Assembly: GCF_014250685.1 (NCBI RefSeq)
Contig: NZ_JACFAJ010000006.1
Coordinates: forward strand, 1,076,501-1,140,500
Direction: 5' to 3'
DNA: 64,000 nt
Source: Cetobacterium sp. 2A
GTDB taxonomy: Bacteria > Fusobacteriota > Fusobacteriia > Fusobacteriales > Fusobacteriaceae
Made by a program: the position numbers and the translations under genes. The notes beneath the pieces are model-generated. The model was given only the letters and a program-made list of their open reading frames with translations, ran no database searches and was not told where the DNA came from. Within the stretch, counting starts at the first letter, position 1. Each line of letters starts with the position of its first letter. This document shows positions 19,254 through 27,791 of the stretch, in pieces.

Positions 19254-21793
19254 TTTATTTCCAACTCCTTGATAATTTTTTCTTTAGTCGGAAGATTTAA
19301 ATCTAGTTGGATTAAAAACGCTTTTTTCAAAAGAATTTTTAGTTCTGGTCCAGAACTATATCCTAATTTTAAAAAATCTTCACCCTTTATTATAGCAATT
19401 TTTTTCCTTAAGTTGAATAAATAAAGATTTATTTTATCTTTTGTTTTATTTTCTGCCTCAATAAATAAAAGCATAAGCATATAGCCAGAAATATTTTCAA
19501 GTATCGAAAAAATTTCAGAGTTTTTATTTGCAAAGCTTAGATTAAAAAGAATTTTATTTCGATCACTTAAACCTAAGAGATTATGTTTTCTGAAATTGGC
19601 ATTAAATTTAAATCTATAAAATATAGAAATCAAATCATCGGATTCTAAATTGGATACTAGGATAAGCAAAAAACATATCCACTGTTGTAAATTATTTGTA
19701 AATTTTTCTTTTATAGAATCGAAATAAATTAGTTTTTTATTTATATTTTCAGTCAAGATGAGTTCTTTATTTAGTGTAGGTAAAAGATTATACTTATTTA
19801 AAAGATAAATCCCTTGTAATGGGTTTTTATCTTCAAAAATATATTTGAATTCCGTGATTATTCTAGACCACGAAATTTTTTCTAATAAATCTAAATCGAT
19901 AGCTTCAAAAATTAATTTTTCAGTTGTTTCCTCAATAGTAAAATCATATCTACTTGCGAATCTGATAGCTCTAACTATTCTAGTAGGATCTTCTATAAAA
20001 CTTATTTTATGTATGACTCTAATTAATTTGTTTTTTATATCTTGATAACCTTTGAAATAGTCCAATAAATTTCCAAAGTTATTGGGGGTTAGTTCAATGG
20101 CTAGAGCATTTATAGTGAAGTCTCTTCTAAATAAATCGTCCCTAATAGTTCCTTTTATTACTGTTGGAAGAGCGGTTGGATATTCATAATATTCACTTCG
20201 TAGTGTCGTAATATCTAAAGATAACCCATTTTCTAAAAAAATAGTTGCTGTGTTGAATCGTTCATGAGTTACTATTTTTATTGTTTTTAAATAAGACGTT
20301 AAATCTTTAGAAAATTCAATTCCATTTCCAGAAACAACGATATCAATATCTTCGTTTGGAATATTTAGGATAGAATCTCTAACAATTCCACCAACCAAAT
20401 ATGACTTTTCTTTTCTAAGTTTTGAAACTATTTCTACAGCCGCTAAAATTTCTTTGATTTTATTTGGGAAATTTGAAAGTATTTTTTCTGGAAAGGCTTG
20501 AAGTTCCAGTCGTTCTTTTGAAACAGTTGGGAGATATTTTCTGTTATAGATTGCATTTAGCAAATCAGTTTTAGTAATAATTCCAACCAGATTATCATCT
20601 TCTAAAATAGGAATTCTACCTAAATCATTTTCGACAATAAGGTCTTTTAATTCAGTGAGAGTTGTAGAAGCATCTGCAGTAATAATACTTTTATTCATAT
20701 ATTTTGAAACTAAAGAGTTTCCTAAACCATGATTGACAAGTTTTGCTAGTTCTTTTCTTGAAATCATACCAACAATTTTAGAGTCTTTTAAAACAGGAAA
20801 TCCACTATGTCCTGTTCGTTCAACGAGAAGATAGGCTTCTTTTAGAGTGGTATCTTCAGTAACTACTTTAACCGGGAAACTCATAATATCTCTGGCTATA
20901 TTTTCAGTTTGGATAACCGAGTATAATTTAACCTTTAAAAATTCTAAAGCTTCATTTAAATTTTGATCGGGATAAACTGCAGAATAAGCACTCCAATGCC
21001 CGCCACCATCCAAATCTTCTAGAATAATATTTAGTTTTATTAAGGGAGAAAAACTTCTTCCGATAATACTTATTTTTTCTTTGGATTTTGCAATTATAAA
21101 ACATGCTGAACATTTATTTGTGCTGGTAATTCTATCGATTATTTCATTTACTCCCCTTAAAAAAGTTGGAGAAGAAACAGTTGAAATAAGTATGATTTGG
21201 TTTTTAATATTTAAAACTTCTAAATTATCCAAAAGAATTTTCAAAATAATATCTTGATCATTTGAAAGTGGCAAATGAGTAAATTCGTTTATAATTTCAA
21301 GATTAGCACCATTTTTTAAAAGAATCCCTGCCATTTCAAGGTCTTTATAATTTGTTGTAGGGTATAAGAAATTTCCAGTATCCTCATATATTCCAAGTAA
21401 GCAAAGATCTTTTTCCCATTGAGTTAAAGGGAAATCATTTCCGTAAGTTTCAAATAATATATCTAAAAGATACGAGGTATTGGAGCCGTAAGATTTCTCA
21501 ATTATATGATGGTCAAAAGTTATTAGTTCAACTTTATCTAGAATAGTTTCAAATGGAGCAATTCTTTTGCCATCTGAAGTATCTACTAAAATTAATTTAT
21601 GAACCTTTTTTATATCTATATCTTGAAGTAGTTTGAAATCGATTAAATCACCAAAAAATGATAAAAATTTCTGGACACTAGTTCCTAGGGTCGAAGGAAT
21701 AACCATTTTAGCATTTGGGTAAAGTTTTTGTGCTATTACCATTGAAGCAACACCATCTAAATCTGAAAAATGATGCGTAGTTATAACTTCCAT
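19247..21793 (-). CDS. DHH-CBS-tRNA nucleotidyltransferase fusion
   Basis: An 848-residue multidomain protein. Residues 1-290 form a DHH phosphoesterase-like domain (HHFSDLDG with D11 and D13; VDTSD; TFDHH at 93-96). Residues about 305-430 are two CBS domains (GMISRKEL, GIITKTDLL). From about 460 there is a class II poly(A)/CCA nucleotidyltransferase head (LVGGIVRDSIL, NEDIDIVVSG), then the RNA-binding helical body (FIEDPTRIVRAIRFASRYDF). It probably adds CCA or A to tRNA 3' ends. The DHH part may cleave nano-RNA or phosphodiesters. Ribosome site AGGAGG precedes ATG 21793. Confidence 0.88.
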   Translation of the reverse strand: MEVITTHHFSDLDGVASMVIAQKLYPNAKMVIPSTLGTSVQKFLSFFGDLIDFKLLQDIDIKKVHKLILVDTSDGKRIAPFETILDKVELITFDHHIIEKSYGSNTSYLLDILFETYGNDFPLTQWEKDLCLLGIYEDTGNFLYPTTNYKDLEMAGILLKNGANLEIINEFTHLPLSNDQDIILKILLDNLEVLNIKNQIILISTVSSPTFLRGVNEIIDRITSTNKCSACFIIAKSKEKISIIGRSFSPLIKLNIILEDLDGGGHWSAYSAVYPDQNLNEALEFLKVKLYSVIQTENIARDIMSFPVKVVTEDTTLKEAYLLVERTGHSGFPVLKDSKIVGMISRKELAKLVNHGLGNSLVSKYMNKSIITADASTTLTELKDLIVENDLGRIPILEDDNLVGIITKTDLLNAIYNRKYLPTVSKERLELQAFPEKILSNFPNKIKEILAAVEIVSKLRKEKSYLVGGIVRDSILNIPNEDIDIVVSGNGIEFSKDLTSYLKTIKIVTHERFNTATIFLENGLSLDITTLRSEYYEYPTALPTVIKGTIRDDLFRRDFTINALAIELTPNNFGNLLDYFKGYQDIKNKLIRVIHKISFIEDPTRIVRAIRFASRYDFTIEETTEKLIFEAIDLDLLEKISWSRIITEFKYIFEDKNPLQGIYLLNKYNLLPTLNKELILTENINKKLIYFDSIKEKFTNNLQQWICFLLILVSNLESDDLISIFYRFKFNANFRKHNLLGLSDRNKILFNLSFANKNSEIFSILENISGYMLMLLFIEAENKTKDKINLYLFNLRKKIAIIKGEDFLKLGYSSGPELKILLKKAFLIQLDLNLPTKEKIIKELEINC

Positions 21794-21827
21794 AAGGGGC
21801 CTCCTAAATAAATATTCCTAATATGTT

Positions 21828-21856
21828 ATTTTACCTTAAAAAAATAATATATTCAA
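21828..21856 (-). promoter_or_regulatory. Promoter of the nucleotidyltransferase-aroA-fplA operon
   Basis: On the - strand, TTGAAT (21856-21851), a 17-nt spacer and TAAAAT (21833-21828) precede the ATG at 21793. It is back to back with the pnp promoter. Confidence 0.65.
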
Positions 21857-21879
21857 AGAATAACGAACTTAAATATTTT

Positions 21880-21908
21880 TTGATTTTTAATATCAAAGAT
21901 GTTATAAT
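21880..21908 (+). promoter_or_regulatory. Promoter of pnp
   Basis: TTGATT (21880-21885), exact 17-nt spacer, TATAAT (21903-21908). The start point would be near 21915, just before the large leader hairpin. Confidence 0.8.
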
Positions 21909-21922
21909 TGAATGAAATATTG

Positions 21923-22002
21923 AGGGCAAGGCGAGGTAAGTAGTAAGAAGTTAGAACTAAATAGTTTTAGTTTTAGTTCCTTATTATTTACGTCTTTGTC
22001 CT
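21923..22002 (+). promoter_or_regulatory. Long imperfect hairpin in the pnp leader
   Basis: Three stacked helices can form in the transcript: 21923-21931 with 21994-22002 (9 bp with G.U pairs), 21936-21947 with 21980-21991 (12 bp with G.U pairs), and 21954-21961 with 21972-21979 (8 bp) around a 10-nt loop, with a 6-nt bulge on the left arm. It ends 8 nt before the AGGAGGT ribosome site. In Escherichia coli a long leader stem of pnp is cut by RNase III as the first step of PNPase autoregulation; the same logic is proposed here by analogy. Confidence 0.75.
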
Positions 22003-22021
22003 TAAAAAATAGGAGGTATTT

Positions 22022-24166
22022 ATGTTTAATGAAGTAAGTTTAACCCTTGAAATAGGTGGAAGAACACTTAGTCTTTCAACAGGTAAGATAGCTAGACAGT
22101 CAAATGGAGCGGTAATGCTTCAATATGGAAATACAGTATTATTAAGTACAGTTAATCGTGGAAAATCACCAAGAGTAGGAGTAAATTTCTTCCCACTTAC
22201 TGTTGATTTCGTAGAAAAATATTATGCAGCTGGAAAATTCCCAGGTGGATTCAATAAAAGAGAAGCTAGACCTTCAACAAACGCGACATTAATCTCAAGA
22301 TTAATAGACAGACCAATTAGACCAATGTTCCCTGAAGGGTTTACGTATGATGTTCATATAGTAAATACAGCAATGTCTTATGATGGAGAAAACACTCCTG
22401 ATTTCTTAGGAATGGTTGGATCATCAGCAGCTTTAACAATATCTGATTTACCATTTATGGGTCCAGTTGCTGGAGTTACAGTTGGTATGATAGATGGAGA
22501 GTTTGTATTAAACCCAACTACTGAGCAATTAAAAGTTACTGAATTAAACTTAACAGTTGCTGGAACAAAAGATGCTATTAACATGGTAGAAGCTGGATCG
22601 AAAGAGATGGATGAAGAAACTATGCTAAAAGCAATAATGTTTGCACATGATAACATTAAAAAACTTTGTGCATTCCAAGAAGAATTCGCTAAACTTGTAG
22701 GAAAAGAAAAGTTAGCTTTTGAAGCACCACAAGTTCTTCCAATAGTTAAAAGTTTCATAGATGAGAAAGCAACAGAAAAACTTAAAGCTGCTGTACTGAC
22801 TGTAGGAAAGCATGCGAGAGAGGAAGCTGTAGATACTTTAGAAGATGAGCTTTACTCAATATTTATAGCTGAAAACTACGGAACTGGAGAAGAAATAGAA
22901 GTTCCAGTTGAAGTAACTGCAGAATTTGCTAGCTACTATCATGATTTAATGAAGCAATTAGTAAGAGAAGCTATATTATTCCATCACCACAGAGTAGACG
23001 GAAGAAAAACAACTGAAATTAGAGATTTAGATGCTCAAATTGGAATTTTACCAATTCCTCATGGATCAGCTCTATTTACAAGAGGAGAGACTCAAGCTTT
23101 AGTAATAGCTACTCTTGGAACAAAAGAAGACGAGCAACTAGTAGACGGACTGGATGATGAGTTCTATAAAAAGTTCTACTTACATTATAACTTCCCTCCA
23201 TATTCAGTTGGAGAAACAGGAAGAATGGGTGCGCCAGGAAGAAGAGAATTAGGACATGGATCTCTAGCAGAAAGAGCACTTAGTTATGTATTACCTTCAG
23301 TAGATGATTTCCCTTACACAATTAGAATAGTATCTGAGATAACAGAATCTAACGGTTCATCATCTCAAGCTTCTATATGTGGTGGATCACTTGCACTAAT
23401 GCATTCTGGAGTACCAATAAGAGAGCACGTTGCAGGAATCGCAATGGGACTTATTAAAGAGGGAGACGATTATGTAGTTTTAACTGATATAATGGGTCTA
23501 GAGGATCACCTTGGAGATATGGACTTTAAAGTTGCAGGAACTAAAAAAGGAATAACTGCTTTACAAATGGATATGAAGATTGCGGGAATATCAGAAGATA
23601 TTATGAGAATAGCACTTAAGCAAGCTTTAGATGCTAGATTACAAATATTAGAAGTTATGAATAATTCAATCTCAACTCCAAATGAGCTTTCACCAACGGT
23701 TCCTAGAATTCATCAAATGAAAATTGGAACAGATAAAATAGCTGCTCTAATTGGACCAGGTGGAAAGAACATTAAGGGAATTATAGAGCAAACTGGAGCA
23801 ACTATCGATATCGAAGACGATGGAAAAGTATCAATCTTCTGTAAAGATTTAGAAGTTTTAGAAAGAACTATAACTCTTGTAAATGGTTATGTTAAAGACG
23901 TTGAAGTTGGAGAGGTTTACAAAGGAAGAGTTGTAAACATCGCTAAATTTGGAGCGTTCATGGAAATATTACCTGGAAAAGAAGGACTTCTTCATGTTTC
24001 AGAAATATCAAATGAAAGAGTTGCAAATGTAGAGGACGTATTAAAAGTTGGAGATACATTTGAAGTTAAAGTTATCTCTACAGAAAATGGTAAAATTAGT
24101 TTAAGTAGAAAAAAACTATTAGCTGAAACAGTTGTAGCAGTTCCTGTAGAAGTTAAAGGAGAATAA
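22022..24166 (+). CDS. pnp: Polynucleotide phosphorylase
   Basis: A 714-residue 3'-5' exoribonuclease of the mRNA decay machinery. It has two RNase PH-like domains (about 1-210 and 310-540; [13 protein letters not shown] and [13 protein letters not shown]), the linking helical domain, a KH domain at about 555-615 ([11 protein letters not shown]) and S1 at about 620-690 ([27 protein letters not shown]). The length is normal. rpsO is not upstream as it is in many bacteria; the gene has its own promoter and a structured leader. Confidence 0.97.
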   Translation: MFNEVSLTLEIGGRTLSLSTGKIARQSNGAVMLQYGNTVLLSTVNRGKSPRVGVNFFPLTVDFVEKYYAAGKFPGGFNKREARPSTNATLISRLIDRPIRPMFPEGFTYDVHIVNTAMSYDGENTPDFLGMVGSSAALTISDLPFMGPVAGVTVGMIDGEFVLNPTTEQLKVTELNLTVAGTKDAINMVEAGSKEMDEETMLKAIMFAHDNIKKLCAFQEEFAKLVGKEKLAFEAPQVLPIVKSFIDEKATEKLKAAVLTVGKHAREEAVDTLEDELYSIFIAENYGTGEEIEVPVEVTAEFASYYHDLMKQLVREAILFHHHRVDGRKTTEIRDLDAQIGILPIPHGSALFTRGETQALVIATLGTKEDEQLVDGLDDEFYKKFYLHYNFPPYSVGETGRMGAPGRRELGHGSLAERALSYVLPSVDDFPYTIRIVSEITESNGSSSQASICGGSLALMHSGVPIREHVAGIAMGLIKEGDDYVVLTDIMGLEDHLGDMDFKVAGTKKGITALQMDMKIAGISEDIMRIALKQALDARLQILEVMNNSISTPNELSPTVPRIHQMKIGTDKIAALIGPGGKNIKGIIEQTGATIDIEDDGKVSIFCKDLEVLERTITLVNGYVKDVEVGEVYKGRVVNIAKFGAFMEILPGKEGLLHVSEISNERVANVEDVLKVGDTFEVKVISTENGKISLSRKKLLAETVVAVPVEVKGE

Positions 24167-24176
24167 TAAATATTGA

Positions 24177-24205
24177 GAACACAGAGTTGGGCTCTGTGTT
24201 CTTTT
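24177..24205 (+). terminator. Weak terminator or attenuator after pnp
   Basis: A 10-bp GC-containing stem (24177-24186 with 24192-24201) with a 5-nt loop and only a short T-run after it. Partial read-through into rimO is likely, as no promoter is evident between the two. Confidence 0.7.
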
Positions 24206-24234
24206 GAAGTTTTAGAAAAATTATGAGGTGAAAA

Positions 24235-25575
24235 ATGAAATTAGGTTTAATTAGTTTAGGATGTAGTAAAAATCTTGTAGACAGCGAATACTTAATTGGT
24301 ATGCTTGTAGCAAGAAAAGGGTTTGAAATAACAAATGATATAGAAGATGCAGACGTTGCTTTAATAAATACTTGCGGTTTTATAGGAGATGCTAAAGAAG
24401 AGTCGATTCAAGCTATATTAGAGATAGCTGAATATAAGAGAACTGGAAAACTAAAGAAACTTATTGTTGCAGGATGTCTTGCTCAAAGATATGCTCAAGA
24501 ACTTATAGATGAGATGCCAGAAGTTGATGCTGTAATTGGTACTGGAGATTTGGATAAAATCGAAAAAATTATAGATGAAATATTTGAAAATAAAAAAGTA
24601 GTAGAAAGTTCAAGTTTAAATTTCTTAGCTGATTCTACAACTGAAAGAATACTTACAACAAGTCCTCATACAGCATATTTAAAGATTGCTGAAGGGTGCG
24701 ACAGAAAGTGTGCTTATTGTATAATTCCACAATTAAGAGGGAAATTGAGAAGTAGAACTATAGAAGATATAGTTCAAGAAGCTAAAAATTTAGCTGCAAA
24801 TGGAGTAAGAGAAATAAATCTGTTAGCTCAAGAAACTACAGAGTATGGAATAGATTTATATAAGAAAAAGGCACTACCAGATTTACTAAAAGAACTTGCA
24901 AAAGTTGAAGGGATAGAATGGATAAGATCTTACTATATGTTCCCAAATTCATTGACTGAAGAGTTAATAGAAGTTATTAAAAACGAACCTAAAGTTTGTA
25001 ATTACTTTGATGTACCTATTCAACATATTTCTGACGAAATTTTAAGAAGCATGGGAAGAGCGAAATCAGGAGATCATATAAAAGATATTTTAAACAAAAT
25101 AAGACAAGAGATTCCTGAAGCATCAATAAGAACAACGGTTATAGTTGGATTCCCTGGGGAAACTGCTGAGCAATTTGAAGAACTAAAAGATTTTATACAA
25201 GAATTTAAATTTGACTATGTTGGAGTTTTCAAATACTCAAGAGAAGAGGGTACAAGAGCTCATGACATGGATAATCAAGTTGATGAGGATATAAAGCAAG
25301 AAAGATGGGTAGAACTTACAAATCTTCAAAGCCAAATAGCTGAAGCTAAGAATAGAGAACTTATAGGAAAAGTAGTAGAAGTTATGATAGATGGTGTTTC
25401 TTCAGAAAGCGAATTCATGTTAGAGGGAAGAACGATGGGTCAGGCTTTAGAAATAGATGGAAAAATTCTGACAAATGATGGAACTGCAAAGCAAGGAGAA
25501 ATCGTTAAGGTAAAACTTGAACAAAACTTTGATTATGACTTTGTAGGTCCAATCGTTGAAAATGAAACTAAATAA
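24235..25575 (+). CDS. rimO: Ribosomal protein S12 methylthiotransferase RimO
   Basis: A 446-residue radical-SAM enzyme that methylthiolates an Asp of S12. The N-terminal UPF0004 domain begins with ISLGCSKNLVDSE (cluster Cys), followed by NTCGFI and a third Cys (VAGCLA); the radical-SAM motif is CDRKCAYC, and a C-terminal TRAM domain lies at about 375-445. The SLGCSKNLVDSE opening is the mark of RimO rather than MiaB. Confidence 0.95.
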   Translation: MKLGLISLGCSKNLVDSEYLIGMLVARKGFEITNDIEDADVALINTCGFIGDAKEESIQAILEIAEYKRTGKLKKLIVAGCLAQRYAQELIDEMPEVDAVIGTGDLDKIEKIIDEIFENKKVVESSSLNFLADSTTERILTTSPHTAYLKIAEGCDRKCAYCIIPQLRGKLRSRTIEDIVQEAKNLAANGVREINLLAQETTEYGIDLYKKKALPDLLKELAKVEGIEWIRSYYMFPNSLTEELIEVIKNEPKVCNYFDVPIQHISDEILRSMGRAKSGDHIKDILNKIRQEIPEASIRTTVIVGFPGETAEQFEELKDFIQEFKFDYVGVFKYSREEGTRAHDMDNQVDEDIKQERWVELTNLQSQIAEAKNRELIGKVVEVMIDGVSSESEFMLEGRTMGQALEIDGKILTNDGTAKQGEIVKVKLEQNFDYDFVGPIVENETK

Positions 25576-25611
25576 TAAAAATTATATTCTAAAAAATGGG
25601 GGAGGTAAATT

Positions 25612-26181
25612 ATGAATTTACCAAATAAACTGACATTAGTAAGACTTATTCTAGCAATACCCTTTATATATTTTTTACAAGAATCTACATCTGAGAGTTA
25701 CGGATTTATATATAGAATGATAGCTTTTGTTATCTTCGTTTTGGCTTCTCTTACAGATTTTTTTGATGGATACATAGCTAGAAAATATAATTTGATAACT
25801 GATTTAGGAAAAATAATGGATCCTTTAGCAGATAAGATTTTAGTTATCTCAGCTTTAGTTGTGTTTGTTAAGCTAGATTATATTCCGCCTTGGATGTCAA
25901 TAGTAGTAATTGCTAGAGAATTTTTGATAAGTGGAATTAGAACGATAGCTGCCGCAAAAGGTGAGGTTATTCCTGCTGGAAAGCTAGGAAAATATAAAAC
26001 GACTACTCAAATGATAGTGATAATAATAATGCTTATGTTTGGTCTTGGAAATAGTGTAGAAAAGATTGAGCTTTATAAAAATATTTATTTTTATTTGATG
26101 CTTATACCAGTTATACTAACTATTTGGTCTGGATGGGAGTATTCAGTTAAGGCTAAACATTATTTTTTAAATATGGAATAG
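25612..26181 (+). CDS. pgsA: CDP-diacylglycerol-glycerol-3-phosphate phosphatidyltransferase
   Basis: A 189-residue integral membrane enzyme making phosphatidylglycerol phosphate. The CDP-alcohol phosphotransferase signature D-G-x2-A-R-x8-G-x3-D-x3-D is visible in DFFDGYIARKY...GKIMDPLADK (residues about 49-72). About five membrane helices. With plsY and gpsA further downstream it forms part of a phospholipid cluster. Confidence 0.93.
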   Translation: MNLPNKLTLVRLILAIPFIYFLQESTSESYGFIYRMIAFVIFVLASLTDFFDGYIARKYNLITDLGKIMDPLADKILVISALVVFVKLDYIPPWMSIVVIAREFLISGIRTIAAAKGEVIPAGKLGKYKTTTQMIVIIIMLMFGLGNSVEKIELYKNIYFYLMLIPVILTIWSGWEYSVKAKHYFLNME

Positions 26182-26195
26182 TTAAGGAGAGTAAG

Positions 26196-26450
26196 ATGTT
26201 TTCAATATATGGAATAATTAATTTAGCTTTTGAAATTATAAATTTACTTATTATGATTAGAATAGTCTTATCGTGGCTTGCTCCGAATTCAAGAAATGAG
26301 TTTGTAAGCATTGTTTATTCAATAACTGAGCCAATACTTAGACCTTTTAGAGTTTTGATTCCGATAGGTTATTCAAGAATAGATTTATCGCCTATATTGG
26401 CATACTTTGCACTTAAACTTTTAAGAAACTTAGTTTTTTATTTACTGTAA
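26196..26450 (+). CDS. YggT family membrane protein
   Basis: An 84-residue protein with two membrane segments (about 5-24 and 62-82) and the family pattern RIVLSWLAPN plus EPILRPFRVLIP. YggT proteins have been tied to osmotic tolerance and, in several phyla, to division or envelope organisation. It is 14 bp downstream of pgsA and followed by a terminator. Confidence 0.85.
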   Translation: MFSIYGIINLAFEIINLLIMIRIVLSWLAPNSRNEFVSIVYSITEPILRPFRVLIPIGYSRIDLSPILAYFALKLLRNLVFYLL

Positions 26451-26456
26451 TTTTAG

Positions 26457-26486
26457 ATAGAGAAGCTATGCGCTTCTCTATTTTTA
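26457..26486 (+). terminator. Terminator after yggT
   Basis: A perfect 10-bp stem (26457-26466 with 26472-26481), 5-nt loop and T-run. It ends only about 18 nt before the rsmH start, so the rsmH ribosome site follows at once; it may act as an attenuator rather than a full stop. Confidence 0.8.
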
Positions 26487-26499
26487 TAAGGAGGACAAA

Positions 26500-27438
26500 A
26501 TGGAAGAAATATTTAGCGAATATCATATACCTGTTTTATATCAGGAAAGTTTAGATAATCTTATAACAGATAAAAGTGGGGTATATGTAGATTGTACTCT
26601 GGGTGGAGGTGGACACTCAGAAGGAATTTTAAAAAGTATAAATGAAGATGGAATAGTTATATCTATAGATCAAGATCAACAGGCAATAGATTTTGCACAA
26701 AAAAGATTAGAAAAGTACGGATCAAAATGGAAAGTTTTTAAAAATAACTTTGAAAATGTAGATACTGTAATATATATGGCCGGATACGATAAGGTTGACG
26801 GAATATTAATGGATATTGGAGTATCATCAACTCAATTAGATGATCCAGAAAGAGGATTTTCTTATAGATATGATACGAGATTAGATATGAGAATGAACAG
26901 AAGCAACCCTCTTTCTGCATACGAAGTTGTAAATGAATATTCGGAAGAAGAGTTAGCAAGAATTATTTATACATATGGTGAAGATAGAAATTCAAGAAGA
27001 ATTGCTAGAATAATTTGTGAAAGAAGACAAATTAAACCTGTAGAGACAACAGGAGAGCTTGTAGATATTATAAGAAGAGCTTATCCAGGAAGAAGTGAAA
27101 AACATCCAGCGAAAAAAACTTTCCAAGCTATAAGAATTGAGGTAAACAGAGAGTTAGAAGTATTAGAAATAGCGATAACAAAAGCTTTTAATTCATTAAA
27201 ATCTGGTGGGAGATTAGCTATTATAACTTTCCATTCTTTAGAAGATAGACTTGTAAAAACAATGTTTAAAGATTTATGTACTGGTTGTAAGTGTCCACCT
27301 AATCTACCAATTTGTGTTTGTAATGAAAAACCAAAAGGTAAATTAGTTACTAGAAAACCAATTATTCCAAAAAATAATGAGTTGGAATTTAATAATAGAG
27401 CTCACTCGTCAAAATTAAGAGTTATAGAAAAACTTTAA
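26500..27438 (+). CDS. rsmH: 16S rRNA (cytosine-1402-N4) methyltransferase RsmH
   Basis: A 312-residue SAM-dependent rRNA methyltransferase. The SAM motif DCTLGGGGHS is at residues about 31-40, followed by DGILMDIGVSSTQLD and the C-terminal FHSLEDRLVK and NNRAHSSKLRV. In most bacteria it heads the division and cell wall (dcw) cluster. Here only an FtsL-like gene follows and the rest of the cluster is missing. Confidence 0.95.
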   Translation: MEEIFSEYHIPVLYQESLDNLITDKSGVYVDCTLGGGGHSEGILKSINEDGIVISIDQDQQAIDFAQKRLEKYGSKWKVFKNNFENVDTVIYMAGYDKVDGILMDIGVSSTQLDDPERGFSYRYDTRLDMRMNRSNPLSAYEVVNEYSEEELARIIYTYGEDRNSRRIARIICERRQIKPVETTGELVDIIRRAYPGRSEKHPAKKTFQAIRIEVNRELEVLEIAITKAFNSLKSGGRLAIITFHSLEDRLVKTMFKDLCTGCKCPPNLPICVCNEKPKGKLVTRKPIIPKNNELEFNNRAHSSKLRVIEKL

Positions 27439-27455
27439 TTTTTTAGGAGGAAGTA

Positions 27456-27734
27456 ATGACTAAAGAAATGAAATATTTTTTAGTTGTATTAGTTATGATA
27501 GTCCCTGTTTGGATATTTCATGGGCAGATGATAATGAAAATTTCAAGGTTGGAAAGAAAGCTTTCTCTAGAAAAGATAGATTTAAAAGAGATTGAGAAAG
27601 AACTTAATGAAAAAAGATTTCAGTTCGATCAAAAAATAGATTTAGAAAAAATAGAAAAAGAAATGAGACTGAAAGAGAAGATGGAAATCTCTAAAGAGAT
27701 TAATTTTTTCAGAATAAAAAGTATTTTAGATTAA
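27456..27734 (+). CDS. FtsL-like bitopic coiled-coil protein
   Basis: A 92-residue protein with a short N-terminal tail, one membrane helix (about 6-23) and a long charged coiled coil (about 28-80, many E/K heptads). The topology, length and position immediately behind rsmH match FtsL of the divisome, although FtsL sequences diverge too much to prove it. The ribosome site is AGGAGG. No PBP3 (ftsI) follows; the next gene has its own promoter. Confidence 0.55.
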   Translation: MTKEMKYFLVVLVMIVPVWIFHGQMIMKISRLERKLSLEKIDLKEIEKELNEKRFQFDQKIDLEKIEKEMRLKEKMEISKEINFFRIKSILD

Positions 27735-27738
27735 ATCA

Positions 27739-27767
27739 TTGACATTTTTTTTAAAACACTTTAGAAT
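27739..27767 (+). promoter_or_regulatory. Promoter of the TrmA-family gene, plsY and gpsA
   Basis: TTGACA (27739-27744), 17-nt spacer and TAGAAT (27762-27767), close to consensus, starting 4 bp after the preceding stop codon. Confidence 0.8.
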
Positions 27768-27791
27768 TAAATAGAACACTTAGGAGGAGAA

